A stretch of 64,000 nucleotides of DNA from the NCBI GenBank assembly GCA_037127315.1, contig JBBBDQ010001156.1, forward strand, positions 3,910,001-3,974,000, written 5' to 3'. A program made the translations under genes and the position numbers. The stretch's first letter is position 1, and every line of letters starts with the position of its first letter. This stretch comes from Ascarosepion bandense. Its lineage: Eukaryota; Mollusca; Cephalopoda; Sepiida; Sepiidae. Shown here piece by piece: positions 1 to 9,510 of the stretch. Under the pieces are notes generated by a model. That model was not told the origin of the DNA and did not search any database. It saw only the letters and a program-made list of their open reading frames with translations.

Positions 1-5
1 TACAT

Positions 6-48
<43 letters not shown>

Positions 49-54
49 CACTCC
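1..54. repeat. (CA)n-(TA)n compound microsatellite
   Basis: An alternating CA run passes directly into a TA run. No coding content. Confidence 0.95.
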
Positions 55-227
55 CGCATGCTGCTCCACACACGCACATATATGTAATTGTCAAATAGTT
101 TATATGTATTAAATTAAGTATTTACTTATATCGTATGTTATTGTTTATTTAATGTTTCGTTTTTTCTTTAATGGCTAGCATTTTATTTGTTTTTACCTTG
201 GTTTTATATATTGAGATATTAATTATA

Positions 228-690
228 GCCATGCTAGTTTCTATACATTTATATTCTAGATTCATGGGCTTGAGCTAGTGGATGACAGAGTGGGGGTTGT
301 ATGGTGTAACAGGAGAAGGCGTGCTAAGAGCCACCAGGGATAGGGAGACGTGGAAAGCCATGATCGCCTACGTCCTGAAAGGACATTGCACATAGAAGAA
401 GAATATATATGCCAACTGTTTATAAGAAATTATAATGTATGTATAAAATGGGGGATCAATTCTATATTATAATCAATATATAAACTGATCCCTCATTTTG
501 TGGCCATGCTAGTTTCCATACATTTATATTCTAGATTTATGGGCTTGAGATAGTGGATGACAGAGTGGGGGTTGCATGGTGTAACAGGAGAAGGCATGCT
601 AAGAGCCACCAGGGATAGGGAGACGTGGAAAGCCATGATCGCCTCCGTCTTGAAAGAACATAGCACGTGAAAGAAGAAAGAGGATTGAAC
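228..690 (+). mobile_element. LINE 3' end, two tandem units (family R)
   Basis: Two head-to-tail units about 275 bp apart (279 and 554 mark the same codon) each encode the same 38-residue C-terminus. The shared core is GVTGEG, LRATRDRE and AYVLKGH (ASVLKEH in unit 2), with stops at 395 and 670. The units are joined by an AT-rich segment beginning CCATGCTAGTTTC and ending GGGCTTGAG. The same C-terminus closes the longer LINE copies at 42557-43332 and 54425-54621, so this is the last part of an ORF2 plus 3' UTR, iterated. The rest of the element is absent. Both units remain open, so the duplication is either recent or inherent to the element's 3' end. Confidence 0.85.
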
Positions 691-800
691 CAAAGTATAT
701 TTCTTCTTCTGTCGTTTTTGTTTAAGTATTGTATTCTAGTTTGTTTGAATATCTACTGTTTTTTAGTGTTGATCCATAAGTTTTTTCTTTGAATATTTTA

Positions 801-970
801 GGTTCACACTCCACCCACATCTATTGAACAGGTTAAGAGGCTCATTCCTTGTTCCCTGTTTAGGATGTGGTTTCCAGCTTTCTCTTTTTTCAATCTTTTC
901 ACTATTACGTAGCACCCTGCACATCAGTGGCGTTACCGCCTTGCTCGGGGTCATACGATTAAAAAAAAAA
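801..970 (+). mobile_element. LINE-tailed short retroelement
   Basis: A 170-bp unit starts GGTTCACACTCCACCCAC and ends in a segment with CCTTGCTCGGGGT, ATACGATT and poly-A. The last ~60 bp closely resemble the 3' ends of the LINE family A copies in this window. The upstream part is not LINE coding. Other copies lie at 5091-5284, 6354-7010 and 16055-16290 on the minus strand. Either a SINE that borrowed the LINE tail or a subfamily 3' UTR. Confidence 0.75.
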
Positions 971-1303
971 TAGGTTATATTCTTTTATTCATTAATATGA
1001 GAATTGTTTAAAAACATTAAAAGGGTTGTCAAATTTAGTGACTACTTTGCCAATTAGTTTATCGTAATTGATGGTTTCCATTTTATAGATTATCCTGGAT
1101 TTATTTATCTGCTTTTATAAATATATTTTTTATCATATTTAGATCACTTTCAATTTTGTTTGTTTTTTGTCGGAGGGGTTGCTTAGTTATTGTTGAGCTT
1201 TTTATTTCCAAATTATTGATTGTGACCATGAAGTCATTTTTAAAAGTAATAAGGTCGTTTTGCTGTTGTGGGCATTTCATTGGTCTAATGTACTGTTTAC
1301 TCT
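971..1303. other. AT-rich spacer, nothing recognised
   Basis: No convincing open frame, RNA gene or repeat seen. Confidence 0.6.
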
Positions 1304-2088
1304 CAGATCGGTCAAAAATCTGCCGAGGATGACAAAGTAGACCTCGCTGCCGTGGTTGAAAAGCCCCTCCAATCCGTGGTGGACTGGTGTAAGAAATAGC
1401 TCGTGAATTTTAATCTGCTATCTATTAACCATCACAGACAATCATTCCTACCCCCAACCATTAGCATAGATCAGGCTAGTCTCCCTGAAAGCAAAACACT
1501 GTTCCTCCTCGGGTCAAATCTCACAACAGTCCGCAAGTGGAGTGACTATATAGAATCCATAGCTAAATCCGCTGATAAAAAGGTCGGTTCTCTGTGTAGG
1601 GCTAGGAAGTTTTTCCCGTCTGAAACAATCCTTCACAAATATAAATCTACCATCCGCCCGTGCATTGAATACTGCTGCCATATCTGGTCGGGTGCTCCTG
1701 CTATCCACCTAGCGGTCCTTGACAAAATCCAACAGAGGATATGTAATGTGATCGATCCCTGCTGACCTGGCAGCTCAAATACAGTCACTTTCTCACCAGA
1801 GGCACAATGTGTCTCTTTTATAAATATTTTCACGGTTTCTTCTCTGATGATCTTAGCTCACTGGTGACCCCTATATATTAATTTACTCGAGTCAAAAGAT
1901 TAGCAACTAAGTTCCACCCTTTTACTGTGAAACTAATAAAATGTAAACGCAAATTCTACTCCAACAGGTTTTTTTTTTTCGAACTTCCCGCCTGGGGAAT
2001 TCTCTTCCGTTTATTTGCTTCCCAGACAGCTACAATCTTCAAGAATTTAAGTGTAAAGTCAATAGTCATCTCCTATCTCACTAACCTG

Positions 2089-2133
<45 letters not shown>

Positions 2134-2303
2134 GCTCCTTTTTCCGTCCACTCCACTCTCATCAGTATTCTCATCCTTCTCTTACCCACTTCCTAACAAC
2201 CCCTATAACTTGTCACAATTTCTCCTAATTTTCTTCCTATGTAACCCCCTGCACAACAGTAGCAGTAAAATGCTTTGCTTGGGCGATAGGTTTATAAAAA
2301 AAA
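1304..2303 (+). pseudogene. LINE family A, 3' part of ORF2 (broken)
   Basis: Remnant of a non-LTR retrotransposon ORF2, downstream of the RT core. Readable blocks are WSDYIESIAKSADKKV, FPSETILHKYKSTIRP, CIEYCCHIWSG and VLDKIQQRICNVID. The frame then breaks near 1761 and continues with MCLFYKYFHGF-like and HPFTVKLIKC-like stretches. A (CT)n run at 2095-2131 sits in the 3' UTR, which ends in the family tail and a short poly-A near 2303. The block order matches the C-terminus of jockey/CR1/L2-type LINEs; the exact clade cannot be decided here. Frameshifts and stops make it inactive. Confidence 0.85.
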
Positions 2304-2730
2304 TCCTAATTTATTAGTATTATTGTTATTATCGTGTTGTTGTGGTTGTTGTCATCGTTGAGGAGACAGAATACTTTCTATCTTAGGCGTTTTATAAAGT
2401 GTTTTTCTTTTTTGGGGGTGGGGGTATATTTTAAGGGGTTAGTTAAAATGTGTCGATTCTATGTGGACGTAATACAGTTAGTCTTTTAGGGAATAAAATA
2501 GCCGAATTGAATTATGTAAGAAAATGATCAAATAAAAACAAAAAACTGCAAAAGCGCTCAAAATTAAAATAATTTTCCAAATAAAAACAATTTATATATA
2601 TATATATATATATATGCCTATTCAACTTGTGGTAAAATTATTTTTGTTTTATTATTTCTATTCATAACAATTAATACGTTGTCTGATCAAAACGTATCGG
2701 GGCTGTTACTACGGTTAGAAAGCTAATGTA
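2304..2730. other. AT-rich spacer with one (TA)n run
   Basis: Contains a (TA)n run near 2594-2614. No gene seen. Confidence 0.6.
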
Positions 2731-3010
2731 CTGACCAATGAGAAAGACCAATGAGAAAAGGACGATGGAGAATAATCATCAAGTGTCGCAACCAATGAGA
2801 ACGAGAGTGACAAATGAGAAAATCATGAGGACGTGTAATCTTTATCAGCTACCGCAACCAAAAAAATGACAAAAACCCACTGTCCATTTTTTGACCAATG
2901 AGAAAAGGTTGAATGAAAATTATTTTTATCAGATGTTGGGACCAAAGAAAATGACCAATGAGAATGAAAAGGAACAACGAGAAAAGGAATAATGAGAAAA
3001 AATTTTATCC
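2731..3010 (+). repeat. Irregular repeat of a CCAATGAGAA motif
   Basis: The word ACCAATGAGAA (often GACCAATGAGAA) recurs about five times with further near matches, interleaved with copies of GTGTCGC-AACC and GTGTCGCGAC. Spacing is irregular. CCAAT is the NF-Y core, but no promoter or gene lies beside it, so this may simply be a decayed minisatellite. Confidence 0.6.
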
Positions 3011-3392
3011 GGTGTCGCGACTAAATAAATTTTCATTTTTGCATGGAATTGAAATTTAACCTAGTTAAAAAAAATCTATTTGACATCAAACACTGACGAA
3101 GCAACCAAAACATTACGTCAACTAAATAATATATATATATATATATATATATCAATTCGGTCGGGTTTCAATCCTGGGTTAAAAGCAATTGAAGTCTAAC
3201 CGTACTGAAACAGATCTGTCTGCGGATGAATATTTACGCTCTCACACTCTGATTGAGCACTCTGGAGGAATGGTAGACTTTGAAAAATAGTAGCTACTCT
3301 GGCATGTACGCATCGCTCATTCAGTAATGGACTAGAGCACTCTGGATATAATGACAATAAACACGCTAAAACGCCTGCTTTCTTCTACCGAA

Positions 3393-3457
3393 CGCCCATA
3401 GCCCAGAGGTAGAATCGCCGACTGACGCCAATTCGGTCGGGTTTCAATCCTGGGTTA
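3393..3457 (+). promoter_or_regulatory. tRNA-like Pol III promoter (A and B box) of retrozyme
   Basis: The A-box-like TAGCCCAGAGGTAGA and B-box-like GGGTTTCAATCC are 40 bp apart within a tRNA-like fold. The same pair is retained in the 4568-4969 and 47388-47690 copies. Inferred internal Pol III promoter. Confidence 0.7.
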
Positions 3458-3471
3458 AAAGCAATCGGAGT

Positions 3472-3524
3472 CTAATCGTACTGATGAGCTGTGATACAGT
3501 GAAACAGATCTGTCTGCGGATGAC
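3472..3524 (+). ncRNA. Hammerhead ribozyme, type I
   Basis: CTGATGA (3481-3487) is followed by a stem II hairpin CTGT-GAT-ACAG, GAAA, a self-complementary stem III ACAGATCTGT and the cleavage triplet GTC (cut after 3514). Stem I pairs the bases before CTGATGA with TGCGG after the cut (about 5 bp, two of them G-U). All invariant core positions are present. Stem III has essentially no loop, so cleavage may need a dimer or an opened stem. Confidence 0.85.
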
Positions 3525-3544
3525 TATATATATATATATATATA

Positions 3545-3755
3545 GTATATCGAGTCAGCAGATAATTTTCTAAACATATATTGTTAAATATAACAGACAA
3601 TGGATTTCTATTATGTTTAATCATGAGCCGTTATAAACATCGTATTTTGGCTTTAATTTCGGGTGAAAATAAAGACAAAAATTGTCCAACATTTGAATAT
3701 TTTTTATTATACTGTTCGAAGCTTTCGGCTCACATGTGCCATCTTCAGAGAAGTT
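3545..3755 (-). repeat. Penelope-type terminal repeat, left arm
   Basis: Read on the minus strand it contains CTGAAGA, a short hairpin and GAAAGC (core 3723-3748), then an AT-rich stretch that ends at (TA)n. The arm is repeated inverted at 4385-4566 and again at 21076-21262. The layout matches Penelope-like terminal repeats, but no RT coding lies between the arms. Confidence 0.65.
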
Positions 3756-4384
3756 ACAGAGGCGTTAACATAAAGACATCCACCATCAAAGACGATAACA
3801 GTCACCGAATAGCAGATGCAGGTCGTAAATTTGTAATGCTGTTCTATGACGTCACACCGCGTGTAGAGACCGAAATAGTAACAGAACCATATGTCTAAAT
3901 GCAATGTAAAATGTGATTTTCTTAAGTGTGGGTTGCTTTGATTTAATGTAGATGGCCTCCAATATCTAAAGGTTCTTTTTACTGTGTGTATGTGGGAGTA
4001 TTATTGTGTTATCGACTTAAATCGGTCTGATATTACCTACAGGGCTATGTTTTTTCTAAGAAATGCTGTTTAATTGAACTATGATCAGAAAGGTGGCGGG
4101 TAAGTCTACGTGAGAGCGTGGTTGTAGTAAAACCAATATATGTAGTGGGTCTATTATGAGCACCAGATACATATTCTCTGAACGGGCATGTAAATTAATG
4201 TACTACATTAGTTTTCTGTAAAGGATTTAGTTGGGTGGTTGTAGGGTTATTAGAGACTTTGAGGTTAATTGTTTTCAATTTTTTATAATATATGATGAGC
4301 TTAATTTGATTATCATTATTTATTGGTTTAACATTTCTACGTGTTTTGAGTGTTGTTTCATCATGCTTGCAATTATTATGTATT
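3756..4384. other. Interior of inverted-repeat element
   Basis: No RT motif is readable. The part near 3755-3920 (CCACCATC, GACGTCACACCGCG) also follows the solo arm at 21262-21470, so it belongs to the same element rather than to host DNA. Confidence 0.5.
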
Positions 4385-4566
4385 TTTAACCGCTCTGAAG
4401 ATAGCCGAAAGCTTAGAACCAGCATAATAAAAAATATCCAACTTTTGGACAATTTTTGTTTTTATTTTCACCTGAAATTAAAGCCAAAGTACGATGTTTA
4501 AAACGGCTTATGATTAAACATAATAGACATTAATTTTCTGTTATATTTAACAACATATGTTTCGAA
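4385..4566 (+). repeat. Penelope-type terminal repeat, right arm
   Basis: Inverted partner of 3545-3755. CTGAAGA at 4395 and GAAA at 4407 are retained, but most of the stem II hairpin is deleted, so any ribozyme here is dead. Confidence 0.65.
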
Positions 4567-4578
4567 TATATATATATA

Positions 4579-4632
4579 GTCATCCGCTGACAGATCTGTT
4601 TCGCTGTATCACGACTCATCAGTATGGTTATA
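4579..4632 (-). ncRNA. Hammerhead ribozyme (downstream copy, decayed)
   Basis: CTGATGA (4616-4622) and GAAA (4599-4602) are intact and stem III ACAGATCTGT is kept. Stem II is damaged (GTCGTGATACAGC instead of GCTGTGATACAGC) and stem I has mismatches, so activity is doubtful. Confidence 0.7.
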
Positions 4633-4887
4633 CAGCCGATTGACTTTTACCAAGGATTGAAACCCGACCTAAATTGGCGTCAGTCGGCATTTCTACCACT
4701 GAGTTACGGGCGCTCGGTAGAAGGAGGCAGAATTTTGAGCGTGTATATTATCATTATACACGCCCAATAGCTGAGAGTGTTCTAATTCATTGCTGAATAA
4801 ACGATGCGTAGATACCAGAGTAGATACTGTTTTTCAAAGTCTACCATTCTTCCAGAGTTCTTAATCAGGATGTGAGAGCGTAAATAG

Positions 4888-4939
4888 TCATCCGCAGACA
4901 TATCTGTTTCGCTGTATCACAGCTCATCAGTACGCTTAT
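4888..4939 (-). ncRNA. Hammerhead ribozyme (upstream copy)
   Basis: CTGATGA (4924-4930), perfect stem II GCTGTGATACAGC, GAAA, stem III ACA-GATA-TGT and cleavage triplet GTC. Here stem III has a real four-base loop, and stem I pairs for about 4 bp. Best-formed hammerhead of this family in the window. Confidence 0.8.
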
Positions 4940-5090
4940 ACAGCCGATTACCTTTTACCCAGGATTGAATATATATGTACTGTTTTTGTCATCTACTGTC
5001 TCCTTATATCTGTGCATAGATCTATCTAACCTTTTTCGAGTCATGTTCATACGCTAGTCAGATTGATATTTTTTATGGTGTCAGACAGGT

Positions 5091-5284
5091 TTCTTTTTTT
5101 TTTCTTTTTTTTTATCGTATCACCCCGAGCAAGGCGGTAACGCCACTGATGTGCAGGGGGCTACGTAATAGTGAAAAGATTGGAAAAGAGAAATCCGGAA
5201 ACCACATCCTTAACAGGGAACAAAGGATGAGCCTTTTAACCTGTTCAATAAACATGGGTGGAGTGTGAACCGGGCGATAGATAG
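5091..5284 (-). mobile_element. LINE-tailed short retroelement
   Basis: Minus-strand copy of the 801-970 unit: poly-T, ATCGTATCACCCCGAGCAAG, and at the far end GGAGTGTGAACC. Confidence 0.75.
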
Positions 5285-5544
5285 TTCAAATATATCTAAA
5301 ATGTCGGGTGTATACGACGGCTTTTTTTTTTCAGAGTAGTGGTTAAAAGTGGCTTTGATCAAGTGAAACTTGTGGGTTTTGGTGAAGATCATCCACTTTC
5401 GAATTTTTAGGACTGGCGCTCTAGAATCAAAAACAATGAACTGTACCAAATAACAGAAACCACATCACTTGATGACTTTCAACAGCAGTTACAAATAAAA
5501 TGGATATCACACGCAATTCGAAGAGAAACTAAGGATATCATCAG

Positions 5545-6112
5545 ATATCTTACCCCAGTCCGATATGGTTCTCCTCGGGTTTCTCGATAAGGTTCAGAGG
5601 AGGGTCTGTAATGTGATAGATACCGACTTGGCAGACCGCCTGCAATCTCTCTCCCACCGGCGCGACGTGGCTTCCCTGTGTCTCTTCTACAAATACTTTC
5701 ATGGCTTCTGCTCCGATGAACTTAGATCACTAGTGCCCCCTAAATACGAATTTGAACGAGATACTAGATTAGCAACTAGATCCCACCCTTTTACAGTGAA
5801 ACCGATAAAATGCAGCCGTAACTTCTACTCCAATAGTTTCTTTCCTCGCACTTCCCGACTGTGGAATTCTCTTCCAAACGATTGCTTCCCCGACGGCTAC
5901 AATCTCCAGGAGTTTAAATGTAAGGTCAATAGATATCTCCTAACACAATAGCCTGCTCCCATTCTATCAAGCACTCTTCCCAACCCTCATCCTCGGTATG
6001 CTTACTCATCTGTCTAACCATTCCTTCTCTTTACCTTCCCCTATGTAGCCCCATGCACAATACTGGCAGTGGAATGCCTTGCTTGGGGTGAGATGATTAA
6101 AAAAAAAAAAAG
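5545..6112 (+). pseudogene. LINE family A, intact C-terminus and 3' end
   Basis: 5'-truncated copy. An uninterrupted frame (5565-5951) covers the last ~128 residues of ORF2: LDKVQRRVCNVID, SLSHRRDVASLCLFYKYFH, LATRSHPFTVKPIKC, SFFPRTSRLWNSLP, GYNLQEFKCKVNRYLL, then stop. The 3' UTR ends CCTTGCTTGGGGTGAGATGATT plus poly-A. This is the cleanest version of the family's C-terminus in the window; RT and endonuclease are lost. Confidence 0.88.
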
Positions 6113-6312
6113 GTTGTTGATGGCCAACTACTTCAAACAAGGAAGATTCTGTCGGTATTGGAAAGAGAGATAATAGCCATTAGAATTTAGAAATGTATTT
6201 TCGTGAAAAATAGTTTTAAGGAAAATATATTTTTAATTTCAACCGACAATACTACTTGCTATCAATCTATCTATCTAACTATCTCATACAGTCTCTTATT
6301 TGTATCGGGTGA

Positions 6313-6314
6313 TT

Positions 6315-6353
<39 letters not shown>
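6313..6353 (+). repeat. (ATCT)n microsatellite
   Basis: About ten ATCT units directly beside the poly-T of the next retroelement. Confidence 0.95.
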
Positions 6354-6355
<2 letters not shown>

Positions 6356-7010
6356 TTTTTTTTTAAAATCGTATCACCCCGAGCAAGGCGGTAGCGCCAC
6401 TGATGTGCAGGGGGCTACGTAATAGTGAAAAGATTGGAAAAGAGAAAACCGGAAACCACATCCTAAACAGAGAACAAGTGATGAGCCTTTCACCTGTTCA
6501 ATAGACGTGGGTGGAGTGTGAACCGGGAGATAGTTCAGTCTATCTACTCCAATTGAAAAAAAAAAACAAAGTGAGAAGATTGGAAAAGAGAAAGCCGGAA
6601 ACCACATTCTAAACAGGGAACAAGGCATGAGCCTCTTAACCTGTGCAATAGATGTGGGTGGAGTGTGAAGCGGGCGATAGATAGATCTATCTACTCCAAT
6701 TGAAAAAAAAAATCAAAGTGAGAAGATTGAAAAAGAGAAAGCCGGAAACCACATTCTAAACAGGGAACAAGGGATGAGCCTCTTAACCTGTGCAATAGAT
6801 GTGGGTGGAGTGTGAACCGGGCGATAGATAGATCTATCTACTCCAATTGAAAAAAAAAGTGAGAAGATTGGAAAAGTGAAAGCTGGAAACCACATTCTAA
6901 ACAGGGAACAAGGGATGAGCATCTTAACCTGTTCAATAGACGTGGGTGGAGTGTGAACCGGGCGATAGAAAAAAAAACAAAGTGAAAAGATTGGAAAAGA
7001 GAAATCTATC
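6354..7010 (-). mobile_element. LINE-tailed short retroelement with internal tandem expansion
   Basis: Begins (plus strand) with poly-T and ATCGTATCACCCCGAGC. After one unit, a segment containing GTGAGAAGATTGGAAAAG, AACAGGGAACAAGG and GTGGGTGGAGTGTGAA is repeated, starting near 6571, 6718, 6859 and 6982 (spacing 147, 141, 123 bp). TAGATAGATCTATCTACTCC separates units. The repeat is the 5' part of the element, not the tail. Confidence 0.8.
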
Positions 7011-7860
7011 TATATCGTATTTTATGGTTATACTATTTTCTAATTCGAATAATTTCTTGCTCTTCTTCTAAGTCGGTGAAGTTGTAAAGCTTTATATTAT
7101 TTTCTTGCCTTATGCAGTTATCTGTGTGCGCTCGGTGGTTCAACGGTGTTCACTTTGCCTTCAGAAAGAACTACTGCTGGATCCCACAGCCGAAGAAACG
7201 GTTAAACGTCGAAATAGCAACCCAACCTCGAAATATCTATCGCAAACAACAACATATCTAGTGAATGTCATAGAAGCTTCGAAAGCTTGGAAAACCAAGA
7301 AGAAAATAACTTTTGGCATCATCACGCTGCTGCTCGTGTAGCGAGTATATACGCGTTAGTGATGATAGTGATTGCAATACTGATATTGAGGCTGTGTGTC
7401 TCTTATCTGCCATTAACTTTTTCGTATTATTTTCAGAATATTCACACGGTTAATGGTTTGTTGAGAGCGATATGATAAAAGAAAAGGCCCACACGTAAAG
7501 GAGGGATGGCTTCACACAAGAAAAAAGCTCGAGATAAGGTTCAGCTTCCCACTATTTACGTTTTTACTTTATATTTGATGATGGAATAAACGTTCAATTT
7601 TTCTTTAAAAGATCGCCCCCATACTGTCATTCGTTTCTTCTTCTTCTTCTTCTTCTTGCCTCGTTTTCATTCTCTTTTTTGGGTACGGTTCAAATCCCCT
7701 TATTTATTCATCTCGTAATTACTTCTTTTTGTTCTGCTGCTGCTGATGATGATATTGAGGATACACTTTTTTCGTTATACAATTCTTTCTATCAACTTTT
7801 TTAAAATTCTTCTTCTTGCTGCTAACTCATTTTTTAACTTTGTTCATTTCCCTCAGACAT
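7011..7860. other. Spacer, no gene recognised
   Basis: Contains short open frames with no recognisable family and a (TTC)n run near 7637. It grades into pyrimidine-rich DNA. Confidence 0.5.
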
Positions 7861-8430
7861 GACTCCATTCACCTAATTTAAAGTCTCTTCTTCTTCTTCT
7901 TACTACTCCTCCTCCTCCTCCTCTTTACGCGACTGCGGCAGCCTCGTTTCCATAATCTTTCTCTGCTTTCCTTTGCTCCAGACACCATTTAACGGACTTG
8001 CTCATATTCCAGTTTCTTCTTCTTCTTCTTCTTCTTCTTCTTCTTCTTCTTCTTCTTCTTCTTCTTCTTCTTCTTCTTCTTCACTACGTTGTTTCGTTAT
8101 TTTATCTCCTGTCTTTTGATTCGTATAAGGCCTCATTTACATTATTTCATCTTCACTTATATTTATTTTTATTTTTCTTCTTCATCTTTCTCCTCCTCTT
8201 CTGCCTCATCTCCCTCTTTCGTCTTCTTCTTCTTCTTCTTCTCTGTTGTTTCTTTTTTTATTATCTCCTGTTTTTGCTTCGTATATGGCTTTATTCACAT
8301 TACGTATTTCCTCTTCACTTATTTTTTTCTTTTTCTGTCTCCTCCTTCTTTCCCTCATCTCCCTCTTTTTTCTTCTTCTTCTACTTCTTCTTCTTCTTGC
8401 TGGAGTCTCGTTTTTTTTTTGTTTTTTTTT
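7861..8430 (+). repeat. (TTC)n-rich pyrimidine tract
   Basis: Long (TTC)n runs (for example 8009-8081) and degenerate first units of the minisatellite that follows. Plus strand is almost all pyrimidine. Confidence 0.85.
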
Positions 8431-9510
8431 TTTTTTGTTTTTTTAATTATCTTCCATCTTATACTCCGGACATGGCCTCATTCACATTATTCATTTATTT
8501 CTTCTCTTCACTTATTTTCTTCTTCTTTTTCTGTCTCCTTCTTCTTTCCCTCATCTCCCTCTTTCTTCTTCTTCTTCTTCTTCTTCTTCTTCTTCTTGCT
8601 GGAGTCTCGTTTTTGTTTTTTTGTTTTTTGTTTTTTTAATTATCTCCCGTCTTATACTCCGGACATGGCCTCATTCACATTATTCATTTATTTCTTCTCT
8701 TCACTTATTTTCTTCTTCTTTTTCTGTCTCCTCCTTCTTTCCCTCATCTCCTCTTTCTTCTTCTTCTTCTTCTTCTTCTTCTTCTTCTTCTTCTTCTTCT
8801 TCTTGCTGGAGTCTCGTTTTTTGTTTTTTTGTTTTTTGTTTTTTTAATTATCTCCTGTCTTATACTCCGGACATGGCCTCATTCACATTATTCATTTATT
8901 TCTTCTTTTCACTTATTTTCTTCTTTTTTCTGTCTCCTTCTTGTTTCCCTCATCTCCCTCTTTCTTCTTCTTCTTCTTCTTCTTCTTCTTGCTGGAGTCT
9001 CGTTTTTTGTTTTTTTGTTTTTTTAATTATCTCCCGTCTTATACTCCGGACATGGCCTCATTCACATTATTCATTTATTTCTTCTCTTCACTTATTTTCT
9101 TCTTCTTTTTCTGTCTCCTCCTTCTTTCCCTCATCTCCCTCTTTCTTCTTCTTCTTCTTCTTCTTCTTCTTCTTGCTGGAGTCTCGTTTTTTGTTTTTTT
9201 GTTTTTTGTTTTTTTAATTATCTCCTGTCTTATACTCCGGACATGGCCTCATTCACATTATTCATTTATTTCTTCTTTTCACTTATTTTCTTCTTTTTTC
9301 TGTCTCCTTCTTGTTTCCCTCATCTCCCTCTTTCTTCTTCTTCTTCTTCTTCTTCTTCTTCTTCTTCTTCTTCTTCTTGCTGGAGTCTCGTTTTTTGTTT
9401 TTTTGTTTTTTTAATTATCTCCCGTCTTATACTCCGGACATGGCCTCATTCACATTATTCATTTATTTCTTCTCTTCACTTATTTTCTTCTTCTTGTCGT
9501 TCTTCTCCTT
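8431..9510 (+). repeat. ~180-210-bp minisatellite with dimeric higher-order structure
   Basis: Units carry ATACTCCGGACATGGCCTC (starts near 8464, 8657, 8865, 9044, 9235, 9432), a CTGTCTCC block, a variable (TTC)n run, GCTGGAGTCTCG and a T-rich spacer. From 8636 two types alternate: A has CTCCCGTC with CTTCTCTTCAC, B has CTCCTGTC with TTCTTTTCAC. Equivalent units recur every ~370-390 bp. Open frames here only reflect missing stops in the pyrimidine strand. Confidence 0.9.

Larger units (their letters stand above)
3152..3524 (+). mobile_element. Retrozyme-like element: partial plus full monomer with hammerhead
   Basis: A partial 3' monomer (3152-3220) is followed head-to-tail by a full monomer (3221-3514, 294 nt between predicted cleavage points). 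The full unit carries a tRNA-like head (A-box-like TAGCCCAGAGGT near 3399, B-box-like GGGTTTCAATCC near 3439) and ends in a hammerhead core. In the partial unit the ribozyme core is deleted: CTGA runs straight into AACAGATCTGTC. It is bounded on both sides by (TA)n. Animal retrozymes are non-autonomous retroelements of about 170-400 nt with type I hammerheads in tandem, and size and layout fit that class. Related copies: 4568-4969, 13446-13690, 45165-45460, 47388-47690, 15646-15692. Confidence 0.85.
4568..4969 (-). mobile_element. Retrozyme-like element with two hammerheads
   Basis: Minus-strand copy of the element at 3152-3524, again a partial monomer followed by a full one. Both hammerheads survive, with predicted cuts at 4897/4896 and 4589/4588, so the released unit would be 308 nt. 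The partial unit starts in the B-box region (TTCAATCCTGGG), nearly the same start as in the plus-strand copy, and the 3' end runs into (TA)n. The tRNA-like head is present with a few substitutions. Confidence 0.85.

Noticed and set aside
7105..7341. 78-residue open frame as a small gene
   Set aside because: No recognisable domain, no homologous second copy and no flanking splice or promoter evidence.
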